Shown: positions 9,601-17,776, counted from the stretch's first letter. The stretch is 64,000 bases of DNA from Pseudomonas cremoris (GCF_014230465.1 NZ_JAAXCY010000019.1:1-64000), one strand, 5' to 3'. Program-made: numbers and translations. Notes: generated from the letters alone by a model not told the origin.

Positions 9601-10761
9601 TGTCACCGTGTCGTAACGCAGTAACGTGCCGTAACGCGGATCAGCCGGGATCATGCACAGGTTGCAAGGAATACCATTGGCGGTATAGAGGCCCGTGTCG
9701 GTCGGGTCCAGCGGGTTGAAATGCAACGGGTGCTTCATATGCCAGAAGCGCGTGCTGGAACCGGAAGCCAGGGAAGGCAATGGAAACACCGAATCATCAG
9801 CAGGGAATTTAAGTACCAACTCAGGCGAAGGGTCCTTGTAGTGTGAGTCAGCGTCGCGCAGGCGATAAAGGCCGCCGGTGGTTGAGTAGTACAAGTCGCC
9901 ATTTCGAAAAACCACCCCGGCTGGCTCCTCCAGCCCGCTGGCGATCACGAAAATACCGGTGGGTTTACCCGCGCTGTCCAGCGGCAAGGCGTAAATCATA
10001 TCGGCGATTTTTTTGTCGTAGACGTAGGAAGGAATCGCACTGGAGCCGACATAGAGCACGTTCTTGCCCATTGCCATTTGCCGTGGCTGAATCAGCCCTT
10101 GGGCAAACAGGCTGATCTTGATTCCCGGCAAACCACTCAACTTGCCCACCTGTACCGGCGGCCGATACTTCAGGGTGACAGCCTGCTCTTCACCTTCATT
10201 GCGCAGGAAGGAAACGATACGCGGGGTGTTCAACGGCACAAACCCATCGGCGACATTCATCACCAATTGATAGTCGCAAGCCTTCAAGTTATCGAGATGG
10301 ACTGTTTCACCCGACTTGGCACTGATCGGGATCTCTTCGGCCTTGCAGCGCAATACCCCAGTAACGACTTGATCGGCACGGGACACACCGGGCAAAGGGT
10401 TTGCGAGAGGCGCGCGGCCACTCAAAGTGGTGAAGTTCAGGGTCAGGCGGTTGCCTTGGAAGCCGCCACACTCGCCCAGGTCTTTCCAGGCATCCGGCCA
10501 GTGGATCGCGCCGCTGCCAGCGGGCAAACCAGGGTTGTAATCGGTTTGACGACACCATTGCCAACTCCCAATACCAAGGGGGGCCTCGTCATCCTTCCAG
10601 CACTCAAACTGTCGACCGATGTTTTGTACCTGGTCGGCCTCTACGTAGACCTTACCTGCTTCATAGGCTGGCGCCGTACAGGCCGCTGCAAACGCTTCAG
10701 AACCCAGCAAGGCAAACAACACCCCCCAGCCACAACTCAACAACCCGAACGACCTCTCCAT
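6664..10761 (-). CDS. Large secreted multidomain c-type haem protein (propeller + DUF1587/1595/1592/1588/1585)
   Basis: A 1365-aa protein with a Sec signal peptide (about residues 1-26). Residues 27-80 (YEAGKVYVEADQVQNIG, W- and C-rich) resemble a small carbohydrate-binding module of the CBM5/12 type. About 205-600 looks like a glucose/sorbosone-dehydrogenase-type beta-propeller (GLEEPAGVVFRNGDLYY). The C-terminal third matches the order DUF1587 (from RLLTRDEYANSVKDIL, ~881), DUF1595 (RRHLTEVELARY, ~971; LLLSPNFLYRSE, ~997), DUF1592 (~1010-1140), DUF1588 (~1161) and DUF1585 (~1287-1360). There are two CxxCH haem motifs, at C809-H813 and C1235-H1239. This suggests an exported or surface redox enzyme acting with the downstream DUF1552 protein; the substrate is unknown. 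Fusion of a propeller and CBM-like domain to the cytochrome block is unusual outside Planctomycetes and relatives. Confidence 0.78.
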   Translation of the reverse strand: MERSFGLLSCGWGVLFALLGSEAFAAACTAPAYEAGKVYVEADQVQNIGRQFECWKDDEAPLGIGSWQWCRQTDYNPGLPAGSGAIHWPDAWKDLGECGGFQGNRLTLNFTTLSGRAPLANPLPGVSRADQVVTGVLRCKAEEIPISAKSGETVHLDNLKACDYQLVMNVADGFVPLNTPRIVSFLRNEGEEQAVTLKYRPPVQVGKLSGLPGIKISLFAQGLIQPRQMAMGKNVLYVGSSAIPSYVYDKKIADMIYALPLDSAGKPTGIFVIASGLEEPAGVVFRNGDLYYSTTGGLYRLRDADSHYKDPSPELVLKFPADDSVFPLPSLASGSSTRFWHMKHPLHFNPLDPTDTGLYTANGIPCNLCMIPADPRYGTLLRYDTVTGKAQILAKGVRNSVGFDWNPTTGEIWFTDNNRQGYPNPDEINRISAPNQHFGVPYLFGKGTPGFTEEEFNDPSVIQPTLVQGAIVSDKSLQQVDPKEYVPPAFELGTNTAPLGLKFWNGYPARAGTQNMLVAVHGAGTAERPGMDVRLVSIQDGTRVVNQIPLINGFIQDPQRFDVSCLDDSCIGRPVDFLELSDGSLLISDDVAGVIYHVSYDPTGLPDTRLSLRPMLAPAPELEGEMISGTLISPDGNSRQFHTSFNPADSEAALVLNGLAYGTYKVQLNDVKNWIPQTRNTLLTLSAENKQQVLNLQYRVRPIKLEVKVTVLAPQKPSSVTDAKWHFTVQPKEPADAAPEVVQVPWGESVTRLFDYGEYDILHPFYPQEMPQPERVTLRINEESQDEQLTPISYRHEPKLGESVLAESCTKCHAVEFFKNLRMAVAWSAAGQDALVRQIKSMPVAGHCDTTCATEISKHLFSVVWAPYLESTEAHGQRQLRLLTRDEYANSVKDILAVEVNTEKLPADKSEKDFKYPGEADMGFLQAEDIKQLYGMAVSIAERVTAEQLEHLKSATDSGAVSALGYQLFRRHLTEVELARYQATLDAHGEKALVTALLLSPNFLYRSELGQAVSGKTEVYKLTPYETATALSYTYQGTTPDAQLLAKAERNELQTPSQITAEIDRMMRTERGLEQFNRFISYYIKTQRGVQEKPGLDATTIQLMTLEQSLLTRHVMLDGKGTLDELFNPGVTFLNKALAEHYGISGVTGDTMQKVTVDEKRGGLLHLGLFQASTADFKVTSLVKRGIAIRENLFCREFGAPIEAEPTEPAYPPRAITTRERWDLVNGEQASGGRCWQCHQYMNDTGASMEHYDATGRYRQQEPAYNYAQFPAQLPINAAGPFISVDGTVPIEDVRGISKLIAHNSASLFCMADSYFRFASGNKSDESTTATVKAMIDGLKGEGSLPMMLRTLGTSNAFQFKTQRD

Positions 10762-11086
10762 GACTCACGGCCTCATTGGCAGGCCAGGTATAGCTCCATC
10801 GAAGAACGACTGCACAGTTTCACGATCCCGTCAGAAAGCGCCTGGCAGGGCTGCGGGCCAAAAAAGGCCGACGCACCCCGACGATCCAAATGGGAATGTC
10901 TTGCAAGGCTATTCCACTGCGAAACCAAGACATGGCCTAAAGCCATAGGGTCAGGAAGCGACAGACACTCGACTCGAACACTCGCCTGCACGATTCAGGC
11001 GAATTGACTAACTACTCGTAAGTTCTAGTTGGGATATATCGCAACGTCAAACCCGAATATCTACCTGCCCTGCCATCGAGAAGGTT
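10762..11086. other. Intergenic stretch upstream of the haem-protein operon
   Basis: This 325-bp gap lies between the start of the large haem-protein gene and the end of a lipoprotein gene, both on the minus strand. It must hold the promoter of the two-gene operon, but I see no convincing consensus promoter or operator and no small gene. Confidence 0.4.
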
Positions 11087-11356
11087 TCAGCTCTGACGAC
11101 CACTGCGCTGAGCCGCACGTTGCGCATTCATCTCAGCCTGTTGATCAAAACCAAACGCCTTCCGTGGCTGGCCGGTCAATTCGGCGCGCTGGCGTTGATA
11201 GTCATCAAATGACAACCCGCGACGCCCCAACGCTTCCAGCGCCAACTGTTTGGTTTCTTCCGCCGTATAAGGACGCAAGTCTGGCGAAGGATGAGTCGCA
11301 CATCCGGCGAGGACGGAGATGGCAAGCAATAGGGAAACAGTGAGGAATCGGTTCAT
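11087..11356 (-). CDS. Small lipoprotein, function unknown
   Basis: An 89-codon-or-so protein starting at the ATG at 11356 with a clear lipoprotein signal (MNRFLTVSLLLAISVLAGC), lipidated at Cys19. The mature part is short, hydrophilic and rich in Gln, Arg and Ala, without known domains. The longer in-frame start at 11395 would place 13 polar residues before the signal and is rejected. It is transcribed away from msuE. Confidence 0.65.
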   Translation of the reverse strand: MNRFLTVSLLLAISVLAGCATHPSPDLRPYTAEETKQLALEALGRRGLSFDDYQRQRAELTGQPRKAFGFDQQAEMNAQRAAQRSGRQS

Positions 11357-11583
11357 GGCGGCGGCTCTGCGAAGTAGGTTTAAGTCAATGAACACAGGCT
11401 ACTCCCGCCCCTTCGCAGTGAAAAATCACCTCCCGTGATAGTTGCTATCAACCGCCGAGACACCTTCGATAGCGATCAATTCATATTTCTATATGATCTA
11501 TAAATATGGAAATACGTTCGTTTACGGAATAACCATAACCCTCTATAAATGGTTTTACACGAAACTCCACTGTTCGCCACGCA

Positions 11584-11602
11584 ACTGTTGCCCAGGCAAC
11601 AG
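11584..11602. promoter_or_regulatory. Inverted repeat, candidate SfnR enhancer site
   Basis: CTGTTGCC (11585-11592) and GGCAACAG (11595-11602) form a perfect inverted repeat with a 2-bp centre about 85 bp upstream of the sigma-54 promoter of msuE, a normal distance for an enhancer-binding site. A related ACTGTTGCC occurs upstream of the sfnB sigma-54 promoter (about 19794-19802). Assignment to SfnR is inference. Confidence 0.4.
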
Positions 11603-11684
11603 CCATTCAACAAATCAGCAGGCTGACAACATCAGCTTTTTCAGCAGTGAGCGCGCAGCCCACGCCAATCAAGGCTTGCATCCG

Positions 11685-11700
11685 TTGGTACAGCTCTTGC
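11685..11700 (+). promoter_or_regulatory. Sigma-54 promoter of msuEDC-sfnR
   Basis: TTGGTACAGCTCTTGC fits the -24/-12 consensus TGGCAC-N5-TTGC, with GG (11687-11688) and GC (11699-11700) exactly 10 bp apart. It is about 54 bp before the msuE start codon. A sigma-54 activator gene (sfnR) ends the same operon, which supports the call. Confidence 0.8.
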
Positions 11701-11753
11701 TCAACAGGTTGCACTACTCCTGCTACGAACCACTGTTGAAAAAGGAACTGTTC

Positions 11754-12317
11754 ATGACCCGTCCCCTGAATGTCGTTGCCCTCTCCGGCGGAACCTGGCG
11801 CCCATCCCGCACCCTGGTGCTGACCCAGGCCGTGCTGGCCGAACTGGCCACTTTGCTGCCGATCCAAAGCACTGTGATCGAGTTGGGCGACATCGCTCGC
11901 CCATTGGGCGGTGCACTGTCGCGCGATGAACTGCCCGCCGACGTCGAAGCCCAACTGTTGGCCATCGAACAGGCCGACCTGCTGATCGTCGCCGCGCCGG
12001 TCTATCGCGGCTCCTACCCAGGCCTGCTCAAACATCTATTCGACTTGGTTGGCCTCAATGCGCTGATCAACACCCCGGTGCTGCTGGCGGCCACCGGCGG
12101 CAGCGACCGCCACGCGCTGGTACTCGATCACCAACTGCGTCCGCTGTTCAGTTTCTTCCAGGCACTAACCTTGCCGATCGGCGTGTACGCCACCGAGGCC
12201 GACTTCACCGACTACCAAATAACCAGCGAATTATTAAAAGCCCGGATTCAACTGGCGGCAGAACGCGCAGCACCTTTGTTTGCAGCGCACTCCCCTTCTC
12301 TGCTGAAAATCGCTTAA
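11754..12317 (+). CDS. msuE: NADH-dependent FMN reductase MsuE
   Basis: A 187-aa flavodoxin-fold NAD(P)H:FMN reductase (ALSGGTWRPSRT at the N-terminus, APVYRGSYPGLLKHLFDL in the flavin-binding region). In the known Msu system it supplies FMNH2 to the monooxygenases MsuD and MsuC, which release sulfite from methanesulfonate when sulfate is scarce. I start it at the ATG at 11754, preceded by AAAGGAAC; the longer open frame covers the sigma-54 promoter. The msuD gene follows after 9 bp. Confidence 0.9.
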   Translation: MTRPLNVVALSGGTWRPSRTLVLTQAVLAELATLLPIQSTVIELGDIARPLGGALSRDELPADVEAQLLAIEQADLLIVAAPVYRGSYPGLLKHLFDLVGLNALINTPVLLAATGGSDRHALVLDHQLRPLFSFFQALTLPIGVYATEADFTDYQITSELLKARIQLAAERAAPLFAAHSPSLLKIA

Positions 12318-12326
12318 GGATTTGTC

Positions 12327-13466
12327 ATGGATGTTTTCTGGTTTCTGCCAACGCATGGCGACGGTCATTACCTGGGCACCACCCAAGGTGCACGGCCGGT
12401 CACTCTCAATTACCTGAAGCAAGTCGCGCAGGCGGCTGACAGCCTGGGTTACTACGGCGTATTGATTCCTACCGGGCGCTCGTGCGAAGACTCCTGGGTC
12501 ATCGCCTCAGCGCTGGTGCCGCTGACAGAACGCCTGCGTTACCTGGTGGCGATACGTCCGGGCATCATCTCGCCGACTGTTTCCGCACGGATGGCGGCCA
12601 CCCTTGATCGGCTGTCCAACGGCCGTTTGCTGATCAACGTGGTGACCGGCGGCGACCCCGACGAAAACCGCGGCGACGGCAGCTTCCTCGACCATAGCGA
12701 ACGCTACGAAGTCTCCGACGAATTTCTCAAGATCTGGCGCCGTGTGTTGCAGGGCGAATCGGTAGATTTCGAAGGCAAACACCTGCGCGTACAGAACGCC
12801 AAGGCGCTTTATCCACCGGTGCAGAAGCCTTATCCGCCGTTGTATTTCGGCGGTTCTTCGGATGCCGCCCACGACCTTGCCGCCGAGCAGGTGGACGTGT
12901 ACCTGACCTGGGGCGAACCACCCGCCGCCGTCGCTGAAAAGCTCGCGGATGTACGTGAACGTGCCGCTCGCCACGGGCGCACCGTGAAGTTTGGTATTCG
13001 CCTGCACGTGATCGTGCGCGAAACCGAAGAAGACGCTTGGAAAGCCGCCGACAAACTGATCGAGCACATCAGCGACGAAACCATCGCAGCGGCGCAAAAA
13101 TCCTTCTCGCGCTTCGACTCCGAAGGCCAGCGCCGCATGGCTGCCCTGCATGATGGTCGCCGCGACAACCTGGAAATCGCCCCCAACCTGTGGGCCGGCG
13201 TTGGCCTGGTACGCGGCGGTGCCGGTACGGCGCTGGTGGGTAACCCACAGCAAGTGGCCGAACGCATCAAGGAATACGCCGATCTGGGGATAGAGAGCTT
13301 CATCTTCTCCGGTTACCCGCACCTGGAAGAGGCGTATCGCTTTGCCGAGCTGGTGTTCCCACTGCTGCCAGAACCTTATGCCAGCCTTGCCGGGCGTGGC
13401 ATCACCAACCTCACTGGGCCGTTTGGCGAAATGATTGCCAACGATGTGTTGCCGAACAAATCCTGA
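12327..13466 (+). CDS. msuD: FMNH2-dependent methanesulfonate monooxygenase MsuD
   Basis: A 379-aa luciferase-like (TIM-barrel) monooxygenase of the SsuD/MsuD group. It shows [15 protein letters not shown], the GRSCEDSWV segment and [18 protein letters not shown]. It cleaves C1/short alkanesulfonates to aldehyde and sulfite with FMNH2 and O2. I favour MsuD over SsuD because of the operon with msuE and msuC and the absence of ssuA/B/C transport genes. It has an AAGGA ribosome site and lies 9 bp after msuE. Confidence 0.88.
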   Translation: MDVFWFLPTHGDGHYLGTTQGARPVTLNYLKQVAQAADSLGYYGVLIPTGRSCEDSWVIASALVPLTERLRYLVAIRPGIISPTVSARMAATLDRLSNGRLLINVVTGGDPDENRGDGSFLDHSERYEVSDEFLKIWRRVLQGESVDFEGKHLRVQNAKALYPPVQKPYPPLYFGGSSDAAHDLAAEQVDVYLTWGEPPAAVAEKLADVRERAARHGRTVKFGIRLHVIVRETEEDAWKAADKLIEHISDETIAAAQKSFSRFDSEGQRRMAALHDGRRDNLEIAPNLWAGVGLVRGGAGTALVGNPQQVAERIKEYADLGIESFIFSGYPHLEEAYRFAELVFPLLPEPYASLAGRGITNLTGPFGEMIANDVLPNKS

Positions 13467-13485
13467 ACGCGCTGATAACAGTTTT

Positions 13486-13590
13486 GTGTGGGAGCCGGGC
13501 TTGCCCGCGATGCAGGCGACTCGGTGTTTCAGTGATACCGAGCTGATGCTATCGCAGGCAAGCCAGCTCCCACACAAGCCAGCTCCCACA
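13486..13590. repeat. REP pair (degenerate REPIN) inside the msu operon
   Basis: Two inverted REP sequences (GTGGGAGCCGGGCTTGCCCGC and its partner AGGCAAGCCAGCTCCCAC) face each other, with an extra half copy at 13576-13590. It belongs to the same family as the other REPs here but diverges at several positions. Lying between msuD and msuC, it may influence mRNA decay and lower or uncouple msuC expression. Confidence 0.8.
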
Positions 13591-13629
13591 TTTGGCCCTG
13601 ATTGCCAAATCGATATAGAGGAACACCGC

Positions 13630-14817
13630 GTGACAGCCAAACCCCATAGCGTCCTGCCATCACCATTGCAGACCGCCAAACTGCTGGCCGCCGAATTCGC
13701 CCTCACCGCCGTCGAACGTGACGAGCGCGGTGGCACCCCCAAAGCCGAACGTGACGCCCTTCGCCAAAGCGGCCTGCTGGCCCTGAGCATTCCCACCCAA
13801 TACGGCGGCCTCGGCGCACGCTGGAGCGACACCCTGGGCATCGTGCGTGAGTTCGCCAAGGTCGACAGCTCCATCGCCCATGTCTTCGGCTTCCACCACC
13901 TGATGCTCGCCACCGTGCGCCTGTTTTCGCGCCCGGACCAATGGCAACCCTGGTTCGAACAGACCGCACGCAAAAACTGGTTCTGGGGCAACGCCCTCAA
14001 CCCGCTGGACACCCGCACCGTGGTCAAGGACTTTGGCGGCTGGCGCGAGTTCTCCGGCAAGAAGAGCTTCTGCTCCGGCGCCAGCGACTCGGAAATGCTG
14101 ATTGCCTCGGCAGTGGATGAAACGGCCGGCGGCAAACTGTTGATCGCCGCAATCCCCAGCGGCCGCAGCGGCATCACCCTGCACAACGACTGGAACAATA
14201 TCGGCCAGCGCCAGACCGACAGCGGCAGCGCCAGCTTCGAACGGGTGCGCGTCGAGGAATCGGAGTTGCTGCTAGACCCAGGCCCGCTGAGCACGCCTTT
14301 CGCCTGCCTGCGCCCGTTGATCGCCCAACTGACCTTCACGCATATGTTCCTCGGCATTGCCGAAGGCGCCTTTGAAGAAGCGCGCACCTACACCCTGACC
14401 GAAACCCGCTCCTGGCATAAATCCTCGGCCGAAGACGTCCGCCAAGACCCTTATGTGCTGCATCACTACGGCGAATTCTGGGTGGCACTGGAAGGTGTGC
14501 GCCTGCTGGTGGAACGCGCCGCCGAACTGCTCGACCATGCCTGGGCCAAAGGCCCCAACCTCAGCGAAAACGAACGCGGCCAACTGGCCATCGCCATCGC
14601 TACCGCAAAGGTCGCCGCCACCCGCGAGGGCCTGGCGTTGTGCAGCCGTCTGTTCGAAGTCACCGGCGCGCGCTCCACCCACGCGTCACTGCGCCTGGAC
14701 CGCCACTGGCGCAACCTGCGCACACAAACCCTGCACGACCCGGTGGACTACAAACTCCACGAACTGGGGGACTGGGCATTGAACCAATCCCTGCCGATCC
14801 CGACGTTTTATTCCTGA
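13630..14817 (+). CDS. msuC: FMNH2-dependent sulfonate monooxygenase MsuC (acyl-CoA dehydrogenase fold)
   Basis: A 395-aa protein of the acyl-CoA dehydrogenase superfamily, with N-terminal helical domain, a middle beta domain (KSFCSGASDSEMLIASAV) and a C-terminal four-helix domain (RLDRHWRNLRTQTLHDPVDYK). Members next to msuD are methanesulfinate/sulfonate monooxygenases (MsuC/SfnC type), working before MsuD in dimethylsulfide-derived sulfur use. The start is a GTG at 13630 preceded by GAGG; the longer open frame runs back through the REP element and is not protein-like. It precedes sfnR by 12 bp. Confidence 0.85.
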   Translation: MTAKPHSVLPSPLQTAKLLAAEFALTAVERDERGGTPKAERDALRQSGLLALSIPTQYGGLGARWSDTLGIVREFAKVDSSIAHVFGFHHLMLATVRLFSRPDQWQPWFEQTARKNWFWGNALNPLDTRTVVKDFGGWREFSGKKSFCSGASDSEMLIASAVDETAGGKLLIAAIPSGRSGITLHNDWNNIGQRQTDSGSASFERVRVEESELLLDPGPLSTPFACLRPLIAQLTFTHMFLGIAEGAFEEARTYTLTETRSWHKSSAEDVRQDPYVLHHYGEFWVALEGVRLLVERAAELLDHAWAKGPNLSENERGQLAIAIATAKVAATREGLALCSRLFEVTGARSTHASLRLDRHWRNLRTQTLHDPVDYKLHELGDWALNQSLPIPTFYS

Positions 14818-14829
14818 GAAGAGGTGCCC

Positions 14830-15933
14830 ATGCAGCTTTTAACCCTACCGCCCTCGCCCGCCCTCGCGACCTCGATCCGCGCCACGGCCCAGGTCTTTGA
14901 AGACCCCAAATCCCAAGCGTTGCTCGACCATATCCAGCAAGTGGCGCCCAGCGAAGCCAGCGTGTTGATCATCGGCGAAACCGGTACCGGTAAAGAGCTG
15001 GTGGCGCGGCATATCCACAACCTCAGTGCCCGGCGCAACCGTCCCTTTGTTGCGGTGAACTGCGGGGCGTTCTCCGAGTCCCTGGTGGAAGCCGAGTTGT
15101 TCGGCCACGAAAAAGGCGCTTTCACCGGAGCCCTCAGCGCCAAGGCCGGTTGGTTCGAAGAGGCCGACGGCGGCACCTTGTTCCTCGATGAGATCGGCGA
15201 CTTGCCGATGGCGATCCAGGTCAAGCTGTTGCGTGTCCTACAAGAGCGCGAAGTCGTACGCCTAGGTTCGCGCAAGAGCATTCCGATTGATGTGCGCGTA
15301 CTGGCCGCAACCAACGTGCAACTGGAAAAGGCCATCAACGCTGGGCATTTCCGCGAAGACCTTTACTACCGTCTGGATGTGGTCAGCCTGGAACTCAGCC
15401 CGCTGCGTGATCGGCCCGGCGATATCTTGCCGCTGACCCGGCACTTTATCGAGGCGTACAGCCAACGCTTGGGCTACGGCGAGATCACCATCAGCCGCGA
15501 GGCCGAACACAAGCTTAAAAGCTACAGCTGGCCGGGCAATATCCGCGAGCTGGAAAACGTGATTCACCACACCCTGCTGATCTGCCGTAACGGAGTGATC
15601 GAGCGCGATGACCTGCGCCTGTCGAACATGCGCATCGAGCGTCAGGACGACAGCCAGCACGGCACCGATAACAGCGCCGAAGCGTTGCTGGCGCGTGCGT
15701 TTCAAAAACTCTTCGAAGAACAGGCCGGCGCCCTGCATGAAAAAGTCGAAGACGCCCTGCTACGTGCCGCCTACCGTTTCAGCCATTACAACCAGGTGCA
15801 CACCGCCAACCTGTTGGGCCTGAGCCGCAACGTGACCCGCACCCGTTTGATCAAGATCGGCGAGCTGGCCGTAAACAAACGTCGCCCCGGCGAAAATGTG
15901 CAAGGCGAGCGCATGTTGCACCTATCCATTTAG
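14830..15933 (+). CDS. sfnR: Sigma-54-dependent activator SfnR
   Basis: A 367-aa bacterial enhancer-binding protein lacking an N-terminal sensor domain (only about 20 residues precede the AAA+ core). Walker A GETGTGKE, the sigma-54 contact loop GAFTGA, Walker B LFLDEIGD and a C-terminal Fis-type helix-turn-helix (TANLLGLSRNVTRTRL) are all present. SfnR proteins activate dimethylsulfone/methanesulfonate genes during sulfur limitation. Without a sensor, control is probably by its own level. It is the last gene of the msu operon; sigma-54 promoters upstream of msuE and sfnB are plausible targets. Its end overlaps the convergent monooxygenase gene by 12 bp. Confidence 0.88.
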   Translation: MQLLTLPPSPALATSIRATAQVFEDPKSQALLDHIQQVAPSEASVLIIGETGTGKELVARHIHNLSARRNRPFVAVNCGAFSESLVEAELFGHEKGAFTGALSAKAGWFEEADGGTLFLDEIGDLPMAIQVKLLRVLQEREVVRLGSRKSIPIDVRVLAATNVQLEKAINAGHFREDLYYRLDVVSLELSPLRDRPGDILPLTRHFIEAYSQRLGYGEITISREAEHKLKSYSWPGNIRELENVIHHTLLICRNGVIERDDLRLSNMRIERQDDSQHGTDNSAEALLARAFQKLFEEQAGALHEKVEDALLRAAYRFSHYNQVHTANLLGLSRNVTRTRLIKIGELAVNKRRPGENVQGERMLHLSI

Positions 15934-16287
15934 ACGGCAATGCAATGCGTCATCATGGCTGCGCTCGAAACTGCGCAGCACCTGAAAGGACCCAAAGGTC
16001 ACTGCTGTGGCCTGGTGCGCACGGATGAGCGTCCAGAAATCCTCCTCACCGTGCTCGAAGCATTTAAAGGCGGCCTCCCCGTCCTCGCGGGAGCGCCATT
16101 GCAGGTAGTTGAGCACGCGCCGACCGTCATCGCTGACCTGCACGCTCGCATGGATAAAACCGCCATGGCCCTCCGCCAGGCGCTCGCTCTGTATCGACAG
16201 CGCGGCCACCAGGGCAGATTGCTGCCGGGGTTCGATCTGGAATTCGATCAGTTGAGCGAAACTGCGATTCTTCTCTGATACCTGCAT
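15922..16287 (-). CDS. Antibiotic biosynthesis monooxygenase (ABM) family protein
   Basis: A 121-aa single-domain ferredoxin-like ABM protein (FIHASVQVSDDGRRVLNYLQWRS region), cofactor-independent in known quinol monooxygenase relatives. I start it at the ATG at 16287 with AAGGGGAG upstream; an additional 73-codon extension runs through the promoter and the SoxR box and is rejected. It is divergent from soxR and carries a SoxR-type promoter, so it is likely induced by redox-cycling compounds and may modify quinones or phenazine-like molecules. In P. aeruginosa a soxR gene sits beside a similar monooxygenase gene. Confidence 0.82.
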   Translation of the reverse strand: MQVSEKNRSFAQLIEFQIEPRQQSALVAALSIQSERLAEGHGGFIHASVQVSDDGRRVLNYLQWRSREDGEAAFKCFEHGEEDFWTLIRAHQATAVTFGSFQVLRSFERSHDDALHCRLNG

Positions 16288-16336
16288 GAACACTCCCCTT
16301 TCTCTGTAGGCAGAATCTTGTGATTCGATGCCACGC

Positions 16337-16367
16337 AGGGTAAAACCTCTAGTTAAGTCAAGGTCAA
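16337..16367 (-). promoter_or_regulatory. SoxR box within a 19-bp-spaced promoter
   Basis: The near-palindrome ACCTCTAGTTAAGTCAAGGT (16345-16364) closely matches the SoxR box CCTCAAGTTAACTTGAGG. On the minus strand it lies between TTGACC (-35, 16367-16362) and TACCCT (-10, 16342-16337) with a 19-bp spacer, the overlong spacing typical of MerR-family activated promoters. It faces the ABM monooxygenase gene. Confidence 0.85.
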
Positions 16368-16386
16368 GCGTTGTTTCGGAGTTTTC

Positions 16387-16830
16387 ATGCTGAACAAAGA
16401 ACTTACCGTCGGCCAACTGGCGGCCCGCAGCGGCGTGGCGGTCACGGCCCTGCATTTCTACGAGACCAAGGGGCTGATCAAGAGCAATCGCAATGCGGGG
16501 AACCAACGGCGTTATCCACGTGATGTGTTGCGGCGAGTGGTGGTGATCAAGATTGCCCAGCGGTTGGGTATTCCGTTGGCGACCATTGGTGAGGCGTTGC
16601 AGACGCTGCCGGATGGGCGTACGCCCACGGCCAAGGACTGGGAGCGCCTGTCGGCGTTGTGGCGGGAAGATCTGGATGAGCGCATCAATAAGTTGTTGCT
16701 GCTGCGCGACAAGCTCAATGGCTGTATTGGCTGCGGGTGTTTGTCGTTGGAAGCGTGCCCGTTGCGTAATCAGGATGATCAGTTAGGGGAGCGTGGGCCG
16801 GGGGCTCAGCTATTGGAGCCAACGCCATAA
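16387..16830 (+). CDS. soxR: Redox-sensing transcriptional activator SoxR
   Basis: A 147-aa MerR-family regulator: N-terminal winged helix ([25 protein letters not shown]), a dimerisation helix, and the [2Fe-2S] cluster cysteines C113, C116, C118 and C124 in the exact CxxCxCx5C pattern of SoxR. Oxidation of the cluster activates target promoters with overlong spacers. In pseudomonads it responds to redox-active compounds such as phenazines rather than driving soxS. A SoxR box lies in the 99-bp divergent region. It has a CGGAG ribosome site. Confidence 0.93.
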   Translation: MLNKELTVGQLAARSGVAVTALHFYETKGLIKSNRNAGNQRRYPRDVLRRVVVIKIAQRLGIPLATIGEALQTLPDGRTPTAKDWERLSALWREDLDERINKLLLLRDKLNGCIGCGCLSLEACPLRNQDDQLGERGPGAQLLEPTP

Positions 16831-16854
16831 TTTGGATGTGTAAACCGCACTCAA

Positions 16855-16943
16855 TGTGGGAGCGGGCTTGCTCGCGAATACGGTGTGTCAGTCACCGATA
16901 TTTCGACTGATCCACCGTATTCGCGAGCAAGCCCGCTCCCACA
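16855..16943. repeat. REPIN
   Basis: Two inverted REP copies (TGTGGGAGCGGGCTTGCTCG and its complement) flank a short spacer whose ends (AATACGGTG / CACCGTATT) also pair, giving a long imperfect hairpin. It sits between the convergent soxR and metQ genes. Confidence 0.9.
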
Positions 16944-16976
16944 CAAGCCCAGTTCCACATTAAACCTGTGTGGATT

Positions 16977-17747
16977 TTAGAACCCCGGAGCAATCTGCCC
17001 CTTGTAGCGGGTCAGGATGAACTGGCGCACTTCATCAGAGTTCAACGCCTTGGCCAGCTTCTGAATGCGCGGATCGTTGATGTTGTCCGGCCGCGCCACC
17101 AGGTACTCGACGTACAGCGACTTGCCCTTCTCCACGATCAACGCACTGTTGGTATCGATCCCCGCTTCCAGCGCGTAGTTGGCAAACACGAACGCCAAAT
17201 CGACCTGGCTCACCGAACGCGCCAGCAATGCACCTTCCAGCTCACGGATTTTCAGGTGCTTGGGGTTTTCCGCGATATCCCGCGGAGTGCTCAGGGTGTT
17301 GCTCGGGTCCTTGAGTTTGATCAGGCCCGCCTCGTCCAACAGCACCAAGGCACGACCAGTGTTGACCGGGTCGTTGGGGATCGACACGGTGGCGCCGTCT
17401 TTCAACTCCGAGATGTTCTTGATGCGCGTCGAGTACGCACCAAACGGTTCGATATGTACGCCCACTACCGGCACCAGGTCGGTGTGGCGGGTCTTGTTGT
17501 AATCATCGAGGAACGGGCGGTACTGGTAGTAGTTGGCGTCGATATTCTTCAACGCCAGTTGCTGGTTGGGCTGGATAAAGTCGGTGAAGACTTTGATCTG
17601 CAGGTCCACGCCTTCCTTGGCCAGTACCGGTTTGACAAATTCCAGGATCTCCGCGTGCGGCACGGGTGTAGCACCCACCACCAACGTTTCGTTGGCAAAG
17701 GCATTGAACGACAGGACAGCGGCCAAGATGGCCAGGGACTTTTTCAT
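16977..17747 (-). CDS. metQ: MetQ/NlpA-family substrate-binding protein
   Basis: A 256-aa periplasmic binding protein of the NlpA/MetQ family, with the signatures VGATPVPHAEIL, NANYYQYRPFL-like DANYYQYRPFL and SIPNDPVNTGRAL. Unlike E. coli MetQ it has no lipobox: the signal ends FNAFANE, so it is probably soluble in the periplasm. Ligand could be methionine or another sulfur compound such as a sulfonate, given its neighbours sfnB and the msu operon. The metI gene is 29 bp upstream on the same strand. Confidence 0.85.
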   Translation of the reverse strand: MKKSLAILAAVLSFNAFANETLVVGATPVPHAEILEFVKPVLAKEGVDLQIKVFTDFIQPNQQLALKNIDANYYQYRPFLDDYNKTRHTDLVPVVGVHIEPFGAYSTRIKNISELKDGATVSIPNDPVNTGRALVLLDEAGLIKLKDPSNTLSTPRDIAENPKHLKIRELEGALLARSVSQVDLAFVFANYALEAGIDTNSALIVEKGKSLYVEYLVARPDNINDPRIQKLAKALNSDEVRQFILTRYKGQIAPGF

Positions 17748-17776
17748 ACGTGCTCCGAAGGCAGTTGCTATAAGAA

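Noticed and set aside
12507..14387. A 626-codon minus-strand frame across msuD and msuC
   Set aside because: Runs antisense to two recognised genes and through the REP element; low-complexity Ser/Arg-rich product.
16855..16943. CRISPR-like repeats or transposon ends in the many GTGGGAGCGGG palindromes
   Set aside because: They occur as scattered inverted doublets between genes, not as regularly spaced direct repeats, and no cas or transposase gene is present; they are REPINs.
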